A stretch of DNA of 64,000 bases from Candidatus Propionivibrio dominans (GTDB lineage: Bacteria; Pseudomonadota; Gammaproteobacteria; Burkholderiales; Rhodocyclaceae), in NCBI GenBank assembly GCA_016709335.1, contig JADJNC010000011.1, positions 124,001 through 188,000 of the forward strand. The letters are read 5' to 3'. Position 1 is the stretch's first letter; each line of letters opens with the position of its first letter. Below the pieces are notes generated by a model. The model saw only the letters and a list, made by a program, of their open reading frames with translations, did no database searches and was not told where the DNA came from. Positions 27,236 through 36,100 of this stretch are shown here, one piece after another. A program made the translations under genes and the position numbers.

Positions 27236-27594
27236 ATGAGTACGACGAAACGGCTACTGAATCTGGAGCGGCAACGCCAAGTGCCGGCCCACTTCAGCTG
27301 GCTCGATCACCGCCTGGTGCGCGAGCATTACATCGAGAAGGCTGATGCCTGTGCCTGGGCACTGTATTTATTCCTGGTCACCGTCGCCGACGCCAATGGC
27401 TTGTCGTATTACGGCGAGGCCAGCCTTAGCCGTCGCTTACAGCTGGACGGCCCACGACTGGCCCGCGCGCCGGGATCTCATTGACCTTGACCTGATCGCC
27501 TACGACCCGCCGTTGTATCAAGTGCTCAGCCTGTCCGAGGCGGTTCCGGTCGCCGTCCGACTGGCCCGATTAACGCCGCCCTGGAAGGACGCCC
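27236..27594 (+). pseudogene. IS21-associated accessory protein, frameshifted
   Basis: It starts MSTTKRLLNLERQRQVPAHF after a GAGGAGG ribosome site and continues HYIEKADACAWALYLFLVTV and GLSYYGEASLSRRL. Near 27465-27480 the frame shifts, the first frame stopping at 27484 and the second reading IDLDLIAYDPPLYQVLSL. The composition suggests a small helix-turn-helix protein. It lies directly before istA in the element, which is why I treat it as cargo of the IS. Confidence 0.6.
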
Positions 27595-28998
27595 ATGATC
27601 GACTATGCCACCTGGTGTGCCATCCGTGACGGCATGGCCAAGCACCTTAACGCGCCACAACTCGCCGCACACCTCGGGCTCGACGTCCGAACGGTCCGCC
27701 ACTGGATGAATCACCCTTATGCCCCACGGGCCTCTGTCAAACGCCCGAGCAAGCTCGATCCCTTCAAGGGCCGCATCGTCGGCTGGCTCGATGCCCATCC
27801 GCTGTCATCCCAACAGGTCTTCCAGCGTCTGCAAGACGCGGGCTACGAAGGGAGCATCAGCATCGTCAAGGATTACGTCAGCACGATTCGCCCTCGACAC
27901 CGCGAGGCTTTCCTGACACTCGCCTTTTCTCCCGGGGATGTCGCCCAGGTCGACTGGGGCGAATACAAAACCATCACCGTCGGCAGTACTCGGCGGCGTC
28001 TGTCCTTCTTCGTCATGGTCCTGGCCTGGAGCCGGCAGATGTATGTCGAATTCACCCTCTCGCAGACCATGGAACAGTTTCTCTCGGCCCATATTAACGC
28101 CTTCAACGCGCTGGGCGTGCCCAAACGCATTATGGTTGACAACCTCGCTGCGCGGTCTGCGCCACGTGCGCGATGAACCGGTGCAGTTCAATTCGCGTTT
28201 CCTGGATTTCTCCCGTCATTTTGGATTTGACATTGTTGCCTGTGCCCCACGGCAGCCGCAGCAAAAAGGCCGCGTCGAAAGAAATGTCGATTACATAAAA
28301 CGGAATTTCCTCAACGGCCTCGAACTGCCAGATTTCGCCGCCTACAACCCGGCGGTCAAGGTCTGGCTAGAGACCACCGCCAACGTCCGCTTGCATCGCG
28401 AAACCCATCGCCGACCGGTGGATATGTGGGCCGAGGAAAGCGCGTTTCTCAAGCCCGTCAATCCCCGCCCGTACGATGTCGCTCGAATCGAGTCCGCACA
28501 CGCCAGTTCGCAGTTCCGGGTCACGTTGAAACAAACAAATATTCAGTACCCGCTCGCCTGGCCAGGAAGATGATCACCCTCAAGGTTTATCCCGATCGCG
28601 TCTGCCTGTATCACGCCAACGAACTGGTCGCCCGCCATTGTCGTTCTTTCGACCGCCATCAGGACATCGCAGATCCCGATCATTCGAAGGGGCTGGTGGC
28701 CCAGCGTGGTCGTGCCCGTGATGCCCAGGTGCTCAAGCGCTTTCTCGACCTCGCCCGCTCGCAGCAACCTACCACGCCGGATTGCTGCAGCATCGGGGCA
28801 ACGCGCTCTCGCACTGCGCAAGATCGTCGCGCTGGCCGGATCCACGGGGATGACGCGGTAATCCGCGCCATCACCGATGCCCTGGCCTACAACGCCTTCA
28901 GCAGTGAGTACATCGCGCACCTCATCAGCGCGCGCCCGCCAACTGCCCGAACCCAGCCCTCTGGTTCTGATGCGTCAGCAGGATGTATTAGACCTTGA
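27595..28998 (+). pseudogene. istA: IS21-family transposase IstA, frameshifted
   Basis: The N-terminal HTH region (LNAPQLAAHLGLDVRTVRHW) leads into the rve integrase core: SPGDVAQVDWGEYKTI holds the first catalytic Asp and MVDNL the second. After a shift near 28140-28155 the reading continues QFNSRFLDFSRHFGFDIVAC and KGRVERNVDYIKRNF, where the Glu completes the DDE triad. Another shift near 28560 leads to the C-terminal region (ETNKYSVPARLA, KVYPDRVCLYHANELVARH). The gene cannot make a full-length protein as written. Confidence 0.8.
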
Positions 28999-29060
28999 TT
29001 TGCCCCCCGCTGATTTGTCGGCCTATTCGGCACTCGATGACCCAAACAAAGAGGAATTCA

Positions 29061-29807
29061 ATGAAAACAACAACGAACAAAATCAATCCAACCCATGACC
29101 TGATGGGCAGCATCGACTCGCCTGCAGCTGCCCTATTTCGTACAGAACTATCCGGCCTTGCTAACACAAGCGGCGAATGAATCATGGTCCCACGCCCGCT
29201 TCCTCGAACAGCTCGCTGCGGGCGAAGTTGCGCGCCGCATGACGCCTTGATCGCCCGCCGTCTCAAGGCCGCACGCTTTCAGGCATCAAGACCCTCGAAG
29301 ATTTCGACTGGAGTTACCCCAGGAAGATCAACCGCGCACAGATACAGAACCTATTTCGCCTCGGTTCGTGCCAGTGCTCCAACGGATTTTTGGGTGGAGT
29401 CGGTGTCGGCAAAACCCACCTGGCGGTCGCCCTCGCGCATACCGCCTGCATGAACGGTATCCCGGCACTCTTTACCACCGCAGTCAACATCGTCAACTCA
29501 ATGGCCGCCGCTCGGCCACCGGCAGCGTCAAACGCGAAATGGAACGATTCTCAAGCCTGCACTATTACATATCGACGAATTGGGCTACATCCCCTCGACA
29601 AGTTCGCGCCGACAGTATCTTCCAGGTCATCAGTCAGCGCTTGAGCACGGCTCACCCATCACCTCAAACCGACCGTACAAAAAATGGCCGGAAATCTTCA
29701 ACAACGACAGCACCATCACCTCCGCCTTGCTTGACCGCTTGCTCCATCACGGGATCCGTGGTGATCAGGGACCCTCTTACCGGATGCGGGACCAGACCGA
29801 AATCTGA
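29061..29807 (+). pseudogene. istB: IS21 helper ATPase IstB, frameshifted
   Basis: ATG at 29061 follows GAGG. Across several frames the IstB pattern can be read: LPYFVQNYPALLTQAANESW, RFLEQLAAGEVARRM, the Walker A motif GGVGVGKTHLAVALAHTA near 29390, IDELGYIPS (Walker B), then KWPEIFNNDSTITSALLDR and YRMRDQTEI to the stop at 29807. IstB is the AAA+ partner of IstA in target selection. Four or more frameshifts show it is dead or badly sequenced. Confidence 0.78.
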
Positions 29808-29959
29808 TCTCCTTTCCCGCCTCATTTCCAGTCCGCCGGCCCGTTCCACGCCGGCGGCGATCCATCCTCCGGGCCACTGCCACGTTCATCTCACAGCATG
29901 CCTTTCGCATGACATCCTGACGTCGGCTCATAGAGGTCAAATTGGCGCCGGCGCTGACA

Positions 29960-29965
29960 ACGTAC
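29960..29965. repeat. Target site duplication (right) ACGTAC
   Basis: The second copy of ACGTAC, immediately after the terminal GACA of the IS21-type element and at the point where the N-terminal part of the ISL3 transposase resumes. Confidence 0.7.
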
Positions 29966-30213
29966 CTCAATCTCCAAATAAATGCGGAGATTGCCACACG
30001 AGAGATCGCGAACCAACCGCGTTCGCTGGTCGTACCAGCCCGTGATAACTCGACCGCAGAAGCCACAAATGTTTTTTTTGAGCGTCGTACAAGGGTGATG
30101 ATGCGGGCGTTCGGATCGCCGAACACACCGCTCACCGTGGGTAGCGGACGAAACCCTGGGAATGCGTATGCGTCCCAAAGATGCCGCTGTCGTTTCGTTG
30201 AATTAGCCATCAA
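29966..30213 (-). pseudogene. ISL3-family transposase, N-terminal part
   Basis: The minus strand begins ANSTKRQRHLWDAYAFPGFR, TVSGVFGDPNARIITLVRR. After a shift at an A8 run near 30068 it continues ICGFCGRVITGWYDQRTRL and LSCGNLRIYLEIEVR up to the ACGTAC target site. CxxC ligands typical of the ISL3 zinc finger are visible. The remainder of the same gene is at 25600-26551, on the other side of the IS21-type element. Confidence 0.72.
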
Positions 30214-30377
30214 AACATGATGCCTTTTTCAAGCGCCTTGCGATATGCCCAAGAGCCAGTAGTCATGCGACTTCCAGCCGGGGTTACCCCCTCAAATCAC
30301 CCACTCGATTCCGTGAAGACCCAGCAAGAGTAATGATGGGGACAGACCAGGGTTTTCTTTGCGTTCGTTGATGTTGA

Positions 30378-30518
30378 CTAGAAAAACCGCGATCCTCTAT
30401 TGGCGTGATCCGCTTCGACCGAGATGTCGTCGCCGCCTTCCGTGACGCGGGCTCCGGCTGGCAGACGCGCATGAACGCAGCGCTACGAGATAGGCTAAAG
30501 AATCACTCTCCGGCGTAA
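30378..30518 (+). pseudogene. BrnA/DUF4415-type antitoxin, C-terminal remnant
   Basis: The frame reads VIRFDRDVVAAFRDAGSGWQ then TRMNAALRDRLKNHSPA to a stop at 30516-30518. This is the ribbon-helix-helix C-terminus of BrnA/DUF4415 antitoxins (pattern RfdrdvvaaFra.G.gWQtrmNdaLr). The N-terminal half is absent, and an in-frame stop lies at 30375. No BrnT toxin gene was found next to it. Confidence 0.6.
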
Positions 30519-30605
30519 GTCATTACCGATCCCGGAAGCATAACGAATAGGCCGCGTCGCTCCCATGCGCTAGGATTCCTCAGGCATCGGATTTGTTTGA
30601 TTTGG

Positions 30606-30708
30606 TAGGTCGGGTTAGGCCATCAGGCCGTAACCCGACTTCTGGATAGGGCCGGGTTACGGGTGCAGGAAGCGAAACGTCGGGTTACGCTGACGCTAAC
30701 CCGACCTA
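30606..30708. repeat. TAGGTCGGGTTA-ended palindromic repeat, copy 2
   Basis: A 103-bp element with the same ends and internal layout as copy 1 at 19339-19441, in the same orientation. The two differ at only a few positions by eye. Together they bracket the giant fusion gene and the nested IS elements. Confidence 0.85.
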
Positions 30709-30850
30709 CGCGCTTTCCTGGATTCCAGGAGGCAAACGGACATGGAAAAGGAAATGTCTCTGGCCCTTTAATGCGCTTGGTATGTTTTCGCTTTGAGAAT
30801 TGCGATGCTTACGACGTTGAAATAGTCGATTACCACTAAGGAAGTTGAAT

Positions 30851-31147
30851 ATGATCAAGAATGGGTTACCTGCAATTCATCCTGGGGAATTCCTGGGCGA
30901 AATCCTGGTGGAAATGGGTATCTCGCAAGCTGAATTTTCCCGAGCCATCGGGTTGTCGCCCATGCGGGTTTCGCATGTCATCAAGGGTACGCGTCCGGTG
31001 ACGGCGGAATTGGCGTTGCTGTTTGCTCGCGCCTTCGACCAATCGCCTCAATACTGGCCCAATCTGCAAGCTTCTTACGATCTAAAAATGGCTGAGACTA
31101 GCATCGGCAAACGTCTTGCCGCCGTACATTCGTTTGCTCATGCCTAA
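30851..31147 (+). CDS. higA: HigA-family antitoxin (XRE helix-turn-helix)
   Basis: A 98-residue XRE-type DNA-binding protein of the HigA/VapI class. It has the typical opening AIHPGEFLGEILVEMGISQA, the HTH core FSRAIGLSPMRVSHVIKGTR, and YWPNLQASYDLKMAE. HigA normally represses its own operon and neutralises the RNase HigB, encoded just upstream. No higB is present in the 140 bases between the repeat copy 2 and this start, so it appears to be an orphan antitoxin. An in-frame TTG at 30845 is less likely as start. Confidence 0.88.
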   Translation: MIKNGLPAIHPGEFLGEILVEMGISQAEFSRAIGLSPMRVSHVIKGTRPVTAELALLFARAFDQSPQYWPNLQASYDLKMAETSIGKRLAAVHSFAHA

Positions 31148-31180
31148 CGAATAAAGCTGGATCGTGCGTCACAATAGAAA

Positions 31181-31216
31181 ACCACGGTTTCTCTACCAAA
31201 GCAAAAAAACCGTGGT
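31181..31216. terminator. Hairpin between converging higA and hicA
   Basis: A perfect 10-bp inverted repeat ACCACGGTTT / AAACCGTGGT with a 16-base loop lies between the two converging genes. On the minus strand the first arm runs into seven T residues. It may act as a terminator, but it also overlaps a GGACAGACCACGGTTT word typical of REP-like elements. Confidence 0.4.
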
Positions 31217-31221
31217 CTGTC

Positions 31222-31256
31222 CCTTGTTGTTGCTCTTGTTGTTGCTTGTTGTTGAC
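31222..31256. repeat. TTG-rich trinucleotide tract
   Basis: An imperfect TTG/TTGCTC tandem tract of about 33 bases directly downstream of hicA. It is a low-complexity repeat prone to slippage and contains no gene. Confidence 0.6.
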
Positions 31257-31468
31257 TATAGGTCTTGGGGAGTAATGCCTGTGTGCTTGGCGATACGGGC
31301 GAGCATTCGAGGGCCGATTTCCTCGCCGTCGTGAAACGCGAAAACAACGTCGGGCCAGCCTTCGCGCGACAAAGTACGGTGCGACCCTGACTGCCGTTTG
31401 AGTTTCCACCCAATGCCGAATAAAGCCGCCAGCAAACGTTTGGCCTTGACGGACGGCCAGTGACTCAT
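31256..31468 (-). CDS. hicA: HicA family mRNA interferase toxin
   Basis: A 70-residue toxin with a double-stranded-RNA-binding-like fold. The catalytic His is His30 in QSGSHRTLS, preceded by LLAALFGIGWKLKR. A C-terminal IGPRMLARIAKHTGI helix matches the family. HicA cleaves mRNA when free. It overlaps the upstream antitoxin gene by four bases (ATGA), so the order is antitoxin first, toxin second. Confidence 0.92.
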   Translation of the reverse strand: MSHWPSVKAKRLLAALFGIGWKLKRQSGSHRTLSREGWPDVVFAFHDGEEIGPRMLARIAKHTGITPQDL

Positions 31469-31674
31469 GCGGCGAGGGGAAGGGAGATATTGATCTCGAC
31501 GGGTGGCGACTCGTTTTGCTCAAGGCGGTCGGCCATGACGCGAAGGGTAAGCACTTCTGCCTTTGCCATGGCGTCATCGGCAGTCTTGCCGTAACACAGG
31601 ACACCAGGAAGCTGAGGAACCTCAGCGATCCAGCGGCCATCAACCTCTTCCTCACACTCGATGCTGAAGTTCAT
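31465..31674 (-). CDS. hicB: HicB family antitoxin
   Basis: A 69-residue HicB protein with the partial RNase H fold: MNFSIECEEEVDGRWIAEVP, then QLPGVLCYGKTADDAMAKAE. It is short and lacks a C-terminal DNA-binding extension, as do many minimal HicB proteins. It neutralises HicA and is the promoter-proximal gene of the pair; a GGGAGG-type ribosome site lies upstream of the start at 31674. Together they form an apparently intact module at the right border of the island. Confidence 0.9.
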   Translation of the reverse strand: MNFSIECEEEVDGRWIAEVPQLPGVLCYGKTADDAMAKAEVLTLRVMADRLEQNESPPVEINISLPLAA

Positions 31675-32102
31675 GATTTATCTCCGGGAGGGAATAGACG
31701 AAATTGTAACGTGCCATGGCTTGTGTCGCCGAATTTTGTTATCGAGAACAATTTATACATAGCGACTTAAATAATGGCGCATAGTCTTGCGCAAACGATA
31801 AGGTAAGTGTCAAACGTGGCTGATTAATGTGCCAACATTTAATACGCTATGTATAGCTGCATGACTCCGGCTCCTGCTCCCTGACTCGGCCAGCTCAGTC
31901 ATTCCGGCGCAAGCCGGAATCCAGATTCGTCGAGCTGATCAATAGGTTAAGTTTGATTAACGAACCGGATTCCGGGTCAAGCCCGGATTGAGCGCGAAGC
32001 CTGGCCTCGGGCCACCGTATTTTAATGACTGAGCGCCATAACGAATTTATTGTGTCTCTGGCGCTGAAGAACTTGTGTTTTTCACTGTATTAGAATACTC
32101 TA
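31675..32102. other. Intergenic region with compound repeat copy B
   Basis: No gene was recognised. An AT-rich stretch (31690-31860) is followed by the compound ATTCCGG repeat and then the promoter region of the RND operon. Confidence 0.5.
31899..32060. repeat. Compound ATTCCGG repeat, copy B
   Basis: The left hairpin ATTCCGGCGCAAGCCGGAAT is near 31901-31920, the spacer is about 45 bases, and the right arm GGATTCCGGG TCAAG CCCGGATT is near 31966-31989. The tail GAGCGCGAAGCCTGGCC and CGGGCCACCG follows. It shares this tail with copies C and D and lies upstream of the RND efflux operon. Confidence 0.8.
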
Positions 32103-33125
32103 ATGCTCATGAAAAATCATTTTCTCCGTCTTTCTTTCCCCGTGCTCGCCTTGCTGACTGTACTGGCGACGCCGCCTTGCGTGTGGGCACAGGCATTGCC
32201 GACCTTGGTGGTGCAGCCACATCCGGTCGATTTGACGCTGCCGGTCGAGGCGACTGTCGAGGCGCTGGTCCAGACCACCCTGACCTCACAGGTCTCCGGG
32301 CGCGTGACAGAGATGAGGGTTGATGCCGGGCAGTCGGTAAAGAAGGGCGAACTGCTGTTGCGCATCGACGCGCGCGAGGCGAGCGAAGTGGCGGCCGGAG
32401 CCTCGGCGCAATATATCAACGCCAAGGCCAATTACGAGCGCCTGAAAAATCTGCGCCAGCAGAATTTCATCAGCGCGGCTGCGCTGGACAAGGCCAGGGC
32501 TGACTTCGAAGCGGCGCAGGCGGCGCACGGGCAGGCCAGCGTCAGTGTGGGTTATGCCAGTGTCAGCGCGCCAATAGCCGGGATCGTCGCCCAGCGCCTG
32601 ATCGAAGAAGGTGAAACGGCAGCGCCGGGCCGCGCCTTGCTGACGATCTACGATCCTGTCGGTTTGCGTGTGACAGCCAGCATTCCGCAATACCAGTTGC
32701 CGCAGATGCGTGCGGTGAAGCAGGCCAGGGTCGAGTTCCCCGAACTCGGCCGCTGGGTCGATGCGACAGCGGTAACGCTGCTGCCGACGGCCGATGTGGC
32801 AACGCACGTCTCGCAGGTGCGCGTGGGCTTGCCGGCTGACCTCAAGGGGGTGATCCCCGGCATGTTTGCCCGCGTGCATTTTGTCGTCGGTCGCGCGCAG
32901 CGCATGACCGTCCCTGCCGCTGCGCTTGTTCGCCGTGGTGAAGTGGCGGCGGTGTATGTGCAGAACGAGCAGGGTAGCCTGTCACTACGCCAGTTGCGCC
33001 TTGGCGAAGTATTGGCGGGCGGCGAGATCGAGGTGCTGGCCGGCTTGACTTCCGGCGAGCAAGTCGTGCTCGATCCGGTCAAGGCGGCGATTGCCCTCAA
33101 GTCGGCGCATCCGGGCGGTATATAG
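32103..33125 (+). CDS. RND efflux periplasmic adaptor (membrane fusion) subunit
   Basis: A 340-residue adaptor with a signal peptide ending near CVWAQA. The lipoyl/barrel-sandwich halves are VSGRVTEMRVDAGQSVKKGE and VSAPIAGIVAQRLIEEGETA, separated by a short coiled-coil hairpin (residues about 100-150). The C-terminal beta barrel and membrane-proximal domain follow (VPAAALVRRGEVAAVYV). It links the inner-membrane RND pump to an outer-membrane channel, which is not encoded here. It precedes the permease by three bases, so the two are one operon. Substrate unknown. Confidence 0.93.
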   Translation: MLMKNHFLRLSFPVLALLTVLATPPCVWAQALPTLVVQPHPVDLTLPVEATVEALVQTTLTSQVSGRVTEMRVDAGQSVKKGELLLRIDAREASEVAAGASAQYINAKANYERLKNLRQQNFISAAALDKARADFEAAQAAHGQASVSVGYASVSAPIAGIVAQRLIEEGETAAPGRALLTIYDPVGLRVTASIPQYQLPQMRAVKQARVEFPELGRWVDATAVTLLPTADVATHVSQVRVGLPADLKGVIPGMFARVHFVVGRAQRMTVPAAALVRRGEVAAVYVQNEQGSLSLRQLRLGEVLAGGEIEVLAGLTSGEQVVLDPVKAAIALKSAHPGGI

Positions 33126-33128
33126 GCG

Positions 33129-36100
33129 ATGGGGATTTCCGGTCGCATTGCCCGCTACTTCCAGTCCTCGCAGATGACGCCCTTGCTGGCGCTGGTCGCG
33201 CTGCTGATGGGCCTGTTCGCCATTCTTGTTACCCCGCGCGAAGAGGAGCCGCAGATCGATGTCACCATGGCCAACGTCATCGTGCCCTTCCCGGGGGCGT
33301 CGGCCAAGGATGTCGAGAACCTCATTGCCACTCCGGCCGAGCAGGTGTTCTCGCGCATGTCGGGCATCGAGCACGTGTATTCCGTTTCCCGTCCCGGCAT
33401 GGCGATCATCACCGTGCAGTTCGAGGTCGGTGTCAAATACAATGATGCGATCCTGCGCCTTTACGATACCGTACATTCGCATAGTGACTGGCTGCCGCCG
33501 AATCTGGGTGTGCTGGAGCCGATCATCAAGCCGAAGGGAATCGACGATGTGCCGATCGTCGCACTGACCTTCTGGACCACCGACGTCAATCGTTCGGCGT
33601 TCGATTTGCAGCAGGTGGCGCGTGCGGCTGAAATCGAGTTGAAGCGTATCAAGGGGACACGCGACATAACGACTCTGGGCGGGCCGGATCATGTCATCCG
33701 CGTCGTCATGGACAGCGAGCGCATGAATGCCTTCGGCGTGACTCCGCAGGATCTCTCGGCGGCGCTCAAGGTCGGCAATGCACTGCAATCGTCCGGCAGT
33801 CTGGTCGCCGGCAACCGCGAGGTGCTGGTGCAGACCGGCACCTATCTTCAGTCGGCCGCCGACGTGCGGCAACTGGTGGTCGCCGTTCGCGGCGATGCCA
33901 GGAACCGCAAGCCGGTGTTCATGGGTGACGTGGCGCGCGTCGAGGACGGCCCGGATCAGCCCGCCAGGTACGTCTGGATCGGCAACAAGGACGGCGAGTT
34001 TCCGGCCGTCACCATTCAGATTTCCAAGAAACCCGGAGTCAATGCCGCCGATGTCGCCAATGGCGTGATCGCCCGTGTCGAGTCGCTGAAGGGTACGCTG
34101 ATCCCCGAGGGCATCGAAGTCACGGTGACGCGCAACTACGGCGAAACGGCAACCGACAAAGCGCAGAAGCTGATCGGCAAACTGATCTTCGCCACCGCCT
34201 TCGTTGTCCTCCTGGTCTTTTTTGCGCTCGGCCGGCGCGAGGCGCTGATCGTCGGTGGGGCGGTGACGCTGACGCGTGGCGCAGCGCTGTTCGCCTCGTG
34301 GGCCTGGGGCTTTACGCTGAACCGCGTTTCCCTGTTTGCGCTGATTTTCTCGATCGGCATTCTGGTCGATGATGCCATCGTCGTGGTGGAGAACATTCAC
34401 CGCTGGCAGACGCTGCATCCGGGCAAGCCGCTGCTTGAAATCATTCCGCTTGCGGTCGATGAAGTCGGCGGGCCGACCATCCTCGCGACCTTCACGGTGA
34501 TCGCCGCGCTGCTGCCGATGGCTTTCGTCAGCGGCCTGATGGGGCCGTACATGAGCCCGATCCCGATCAACTCGTCGATGGGCATGCTCATCTCGCTGGC
34601 GGTGGCGTTTGTCGTGACGCCGTGGCTGGCGGCGCGGCTGATGAAAAGCAAAAAAAACTCATTGAACAAGGAGAGCACGGAGAGCACAGAGAACTCCCAG
34701 AAGAGCGGGAAACTGGAAAAGTTGTTCAGGCGCTTGCTTTCCCCCTTCCTCGCTCCGCGCACCGGTGGTGCGGCGCGCAAGAAGTTGCTGCTGGTCATCC
34801 TGCTGCTGATCCTGGGCTCGGTCGCGCTGGCCGTGGTCAAGCTGGTGGTGCTCAAGATGCTGCCTTTCGATAACAAGAGCGAGTTCCAGATCGTTCTCGA
34901 CATGCCGGTCGGTACGCCGCTTGAGGAGACGGCGCGGGTGTTGCGCGAGATCGGAGCCGAGGTCGCCAGGGTTCCGGAAGTCACCGACTACCAGGCCTAT
35001 GCCGGAACGGCCAGCCCGATCAACTTCAACGGGCTGGTGCGCCAGTACTACCTGCGTAGCGCGCCGGAGTTGGGCGACCTTCAAGTCAATCTGGCTGACA
35101 AGAAACACCGCACGCGCAAGAGCCACGAGATCGCCATCTCTGTCCGCGATGCGGTTGCAGCGATTGGTCGCAAGTCGGGCGGCAATGCCAAAGTCGTCGA
35201 AGTGCCACCGGGGCCGCCGGTGATGTCGCCGATTGTCGCCGAAGTCTATGGGCCGGACTACAAGGGCCAGATTGCGGTGGCCAGGGAAGTGCGCAAGGTC
35301 CTGGAGAAAACCCCCGACCTCGTCGCCATCGACGATTCAATACAAGCGGATGCCAATAAAACCGTGCTGCACGTACTGCAAAGCAAGGCTGCGCTGCTGG
35401 GTGTGGCGCAGAGCGATATCGTCGAGGTCGTGCGCATGGGCCTGGCCGGGGAGGATGTCACGCCGGTGCATAACGCCGATTCAAAATTCGAAGTACCGGT
35501 GCGCGTGACGCTTCCGGCCGAAAGGCAAAGCTCGCTCGATGCCCTGCTCAAGCTCAAGGTGCGCTCGCGGGAAGGGATTCTGGTGCCGGTTTCCGAAGTC
35601 GTCGAGGTGCGTGAACAGCCTCGTGAAAAGACGATCCATCACAAGGATCTGCTGCCCGTGGTTTACGTCTACGGCGACATGGGCGGCAAGCTCGATTCGC
35701 CACTCTACGGGATGTTCGCTGCGCGCGGCGAGATTGCCGGCAAATCGCTGGACAGCGTGGAAAATGCCGGCGGCACCCTCGGCGAATGGTTCATCCGCCA
35801 GCCGGCCGATCCCTACTCTGGCTACAGCGTCAAGTGGGACGGCGAATGGCAGGTTACCTACGAAACCTTCCGCGACATGGGCATCGCCTACGCCGTCGGC
35901 CTGATCATCATCTACCTGCTGGTGGTGGCGCACTTCAAGAGCTATCTGGTGCCGCTGATCATCATGGCGCCGATCCCGCTGACCATCATCGGCGTCATGC
36001 CCGGCCATGCCCTGCTCGGTTCGCAATACACCGCGACGTCGATGATCGGCATGATCGCGCTGGCCGGCATCATCGTGCGCAACTCGATCCTGCTGGTTGA

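Larger units (their letters stand above)
26552..29959 (+). mobile_element. Decayed IS21-family element with accessory genes, inserted in an ISL3 transposase
   Basis: A 3408-bp segment between two ACGTAC copies, with termini TGTCGCGGCC and the complement of TGTCAGCGCC. It carries on the plus strand two accessory genes, istA and istB, all frameshifted. The flanking minus-strand ISL3 transposase reads across the insertion once one ACGTAC copy is removed. The first two accessory genes are of a type I associate with this IS21 subgroup, but their function is unknown. Confidence 0.75.
30219..30844. other. Intergenic stretch with gene remnants and repeats
   Basis: This holds a BrnA-like antitoxin tail (30378-30518), the 103-bp palindromic repeat copy 2 (30606-30708) and a GGGACAGACCAGGGTTTT word near 30338-30355 that resembles ends of REP/IS200-like elements. 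Nothing else was recognised. Confidence 0.5.

Noticed and set aside
31222..31256. TTG-rich tandem tract as a CRISPR-like array
   Set aside because: The units are 3-12 bases with no spacers; it is a simple low-complexity tract.
32985..34418. Minus-strand open frame of about 477 codons
   Set aside because: It is His/Asp/Arg-rich shadow of the RND adaptor and permease genes; no motif supports it.
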